Below are positions 63,270 to 64,000 of a stretch of 64,000 nucleotides of DNA, in pieces (position 1 is the stretch's first letter; every line of letters starts with the position of its first letter). Both the position numbers and the translations under genes were made by a program. The stretch is taken from assembly GCF_000422425.1 (NCBI RefSeq), contig NZ_AULT01000028.1:1-64000 (forward strand). Reading direction: 5' to 3'. The notes under the pieces are model-generated. The model did not search any database. It saw nothing but the letters and a program-made list of their open reading frames with translations, and was not told where the DNA came from. The stretch comes from Oceanospirillum beijerinckii DSM 7166 (GTDB taxonomy: Bacteria; Pseudomonadota; Gammaproteobacteria; Pseudomonadales; Halomonadaceae).

Positions 63270-64000
63270 ATGTCCCGGCAGACCTCTGCTGTTACACGCT
63301 CTAATGCATTAGCGCTAGCCAGTTTATGTCTGGCTACTTTCTTAATTCCGCAAGCGATGTCGGCTGTAAATATTGCCCTGCCTATGGTCGCAGAAGAGCT
63401 GGCAGCTGATGCAGTAGCCATCAGTTGGCTATCAACCATCAATCTGTGGGGCAGCGTGGTGCTTATGCTGCCTGCGGGTCGGCTGGCGGATATGCTGGGA
63501 CGCAAACGGGTTTATCTCACCGGCACACTGTGCTTCACTCTGGCATCTCTGTTGGTGTTTCTGCCTCAAAGCGTTGAATCTCTCTTAGTGATTCGCTTGT
63601 TACAGGGGTTATCCAGCTCTTTGGTATTTGGTACTGCGTTAGCTATGGCCAGTGCCCTGGCCAGCGATAAGAATCGTGGCATGTCGCTGGGTTTTGTTTC
63701 TACTTCGGTTTATCTGGGGCTAACCTGCGGCCCGACTCTCGGCGGCTGGCTGACCGAGCTATTGGGCTGGCGCAGTGTTTTTTGGGCCCCTACTCCCTTG
63801 TTAGCGTTGGCAATTACCTTCGTATTGCTAACCATTAAAGGCGATTGGAAAAGCGAAAAGCCGGGCAAATTTGATTGGCGCGGCAGCCTGCTGTTTGTTA
63901 GCTGGACCTCCGCACTCTTCTTCGCGCTATCAGGGTTACCAGATTGGCCCTATCTATTGCTATTGGCTGTAGGTTTTTTACTGTTGGCATGGTTTATCCA
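63270..64000 (+). CDS. MFS transporter, N-terminal part (cut by window end)
   Basis: The frame from ATG 63270 stays open to the last base, giving 243 residues. Seven or so hydrophobic segments are visible, with the DHA2-like start LCLATFLIPQAMSAVNIALP, motif A GRLADMLGRKRVYL and motif C-like GLTCGPTLGGWLTE, which suggests a drug/proton antiporter of the 14-helix group. AGGAC lies 9 nt before the ATG. The 3' end and hence the subfamily are not visible. Confidence 0.85.
   Translation, partial: MSRQTSAVTRSNALALASLCLATFLIPQAMSAVNIALPMVAEELAADAVAISWLSTINLWGSVVLMLPAGRLADMLGRKRVYLTGTLCFTLASLLVFLPQSVESLLVIRLLQGLSSSLVFGTALAMASALASDKNRGMSLGFVSTSVYLGLTCGPTLGGWLTELLGWRSVFWAPTPLLALAITFVLLTIKGDWKSEKPGKFDWRGSLLFVSWTSALFFALSGLPDWPYLLLLAVGFLLLAWFI

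Noticed and set aside
63182-63505. 107-codon minus-strand frame after brnQ
   Set aside because: It is antisense to the N-terminus of a clear MFS transporter with a good start codon.
1-64000. CRISPR arrays, prophage, integron or defence islands
   Set aside because: I saw no regularly spaced direct repeats of CRISPR size, no integrase, no phage structural genes and no restriction or toxin-antitoxin genes.

Overview
This window looks like chromosomal DNA from a marine, metabolically versatile gammaproteobacterium, probably of the Oceanospirillales type. That is inferred from gene content: a LodA/LodB-type amine or amino-acid oxidase, a VolA-FadL lipid-scavenging pair, TRAP transporters, a MetH/CysI pair and rhizobial-order hup/hyp genes. 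No rRNA, tRNA, CRISPR array or prophage was seen.

Layout. 1-0.6 kb: the end of an IS110-family element. 0.6-8.8 kb: a plus-strand set of three genes, a cobalamin-binding radical SAM enzyme, an EntF-like one-module NRPS (C-A-T-TE) and a cyclic-nucleotide-domain/patatin phospholipase; this looks like a small uncharacterised biosynthetic locus. 9-12.7 kb: FadL and a VolA-like lipoprotein lipase. 13.3-23 kb: mostly housekeeping genes (TAXI-TRAP binding protein, nfuA, metH, MATE exporter, cysI and its DUF934 partner). 23.1-28.3 kb: a small membrane protein, then an operon of a mono-haem-motif secreted protein, a LodA-like quinoprotein and its LodB-like flavoprotein.

28.5-43.3 kb is a molybdenum/tungsten island: moaA, moaE, a fused moaC-moaD, moeA, mobB, mobA, the tungstate importer tupABC, a sigma54-type two-component system, a DNA-binding protein with a periplasmic-binding-protein-like domain, and fdhD. 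Candidate sigma54 (-24/-12) promoters lie before mobB-moeA and tupA, with a weaker one before fdhD. Each has a GGGACA-AAA-TGTCCC-like site upstream, which suggests a local regulon run by the NtrC-type regulator encoded there. A broken GGDEF gene lies inside this island.

43.6-49.6 kb: an AhpC/TSA-type protein, a small unknown protein, an HDOD protein and a complete TakP-like TRAP transporter. 49.6-61.4 kb: a long minus-strand hydrogenase-maturation operon, hupDFGHIJK-hypAB-(hoxA-like)-hypC-(SIS)-hypDE, without structural subunits and without hypF in the window, preceded by a sigma54-like promoter. It carries several intergenic repeats. 61.9-64 kb: BrnQ and an MFS transporter cut by the window end.

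The metal-cofactor theme (Mo/W, Ni-Fe, Fe-S, cobalamin, CTQ quinone) suggests oxidation of H2 and formate with NtrC-type regulators controlling cofactor supply, although no hydrogenase or formate dehydrogenase structural gene is present here.
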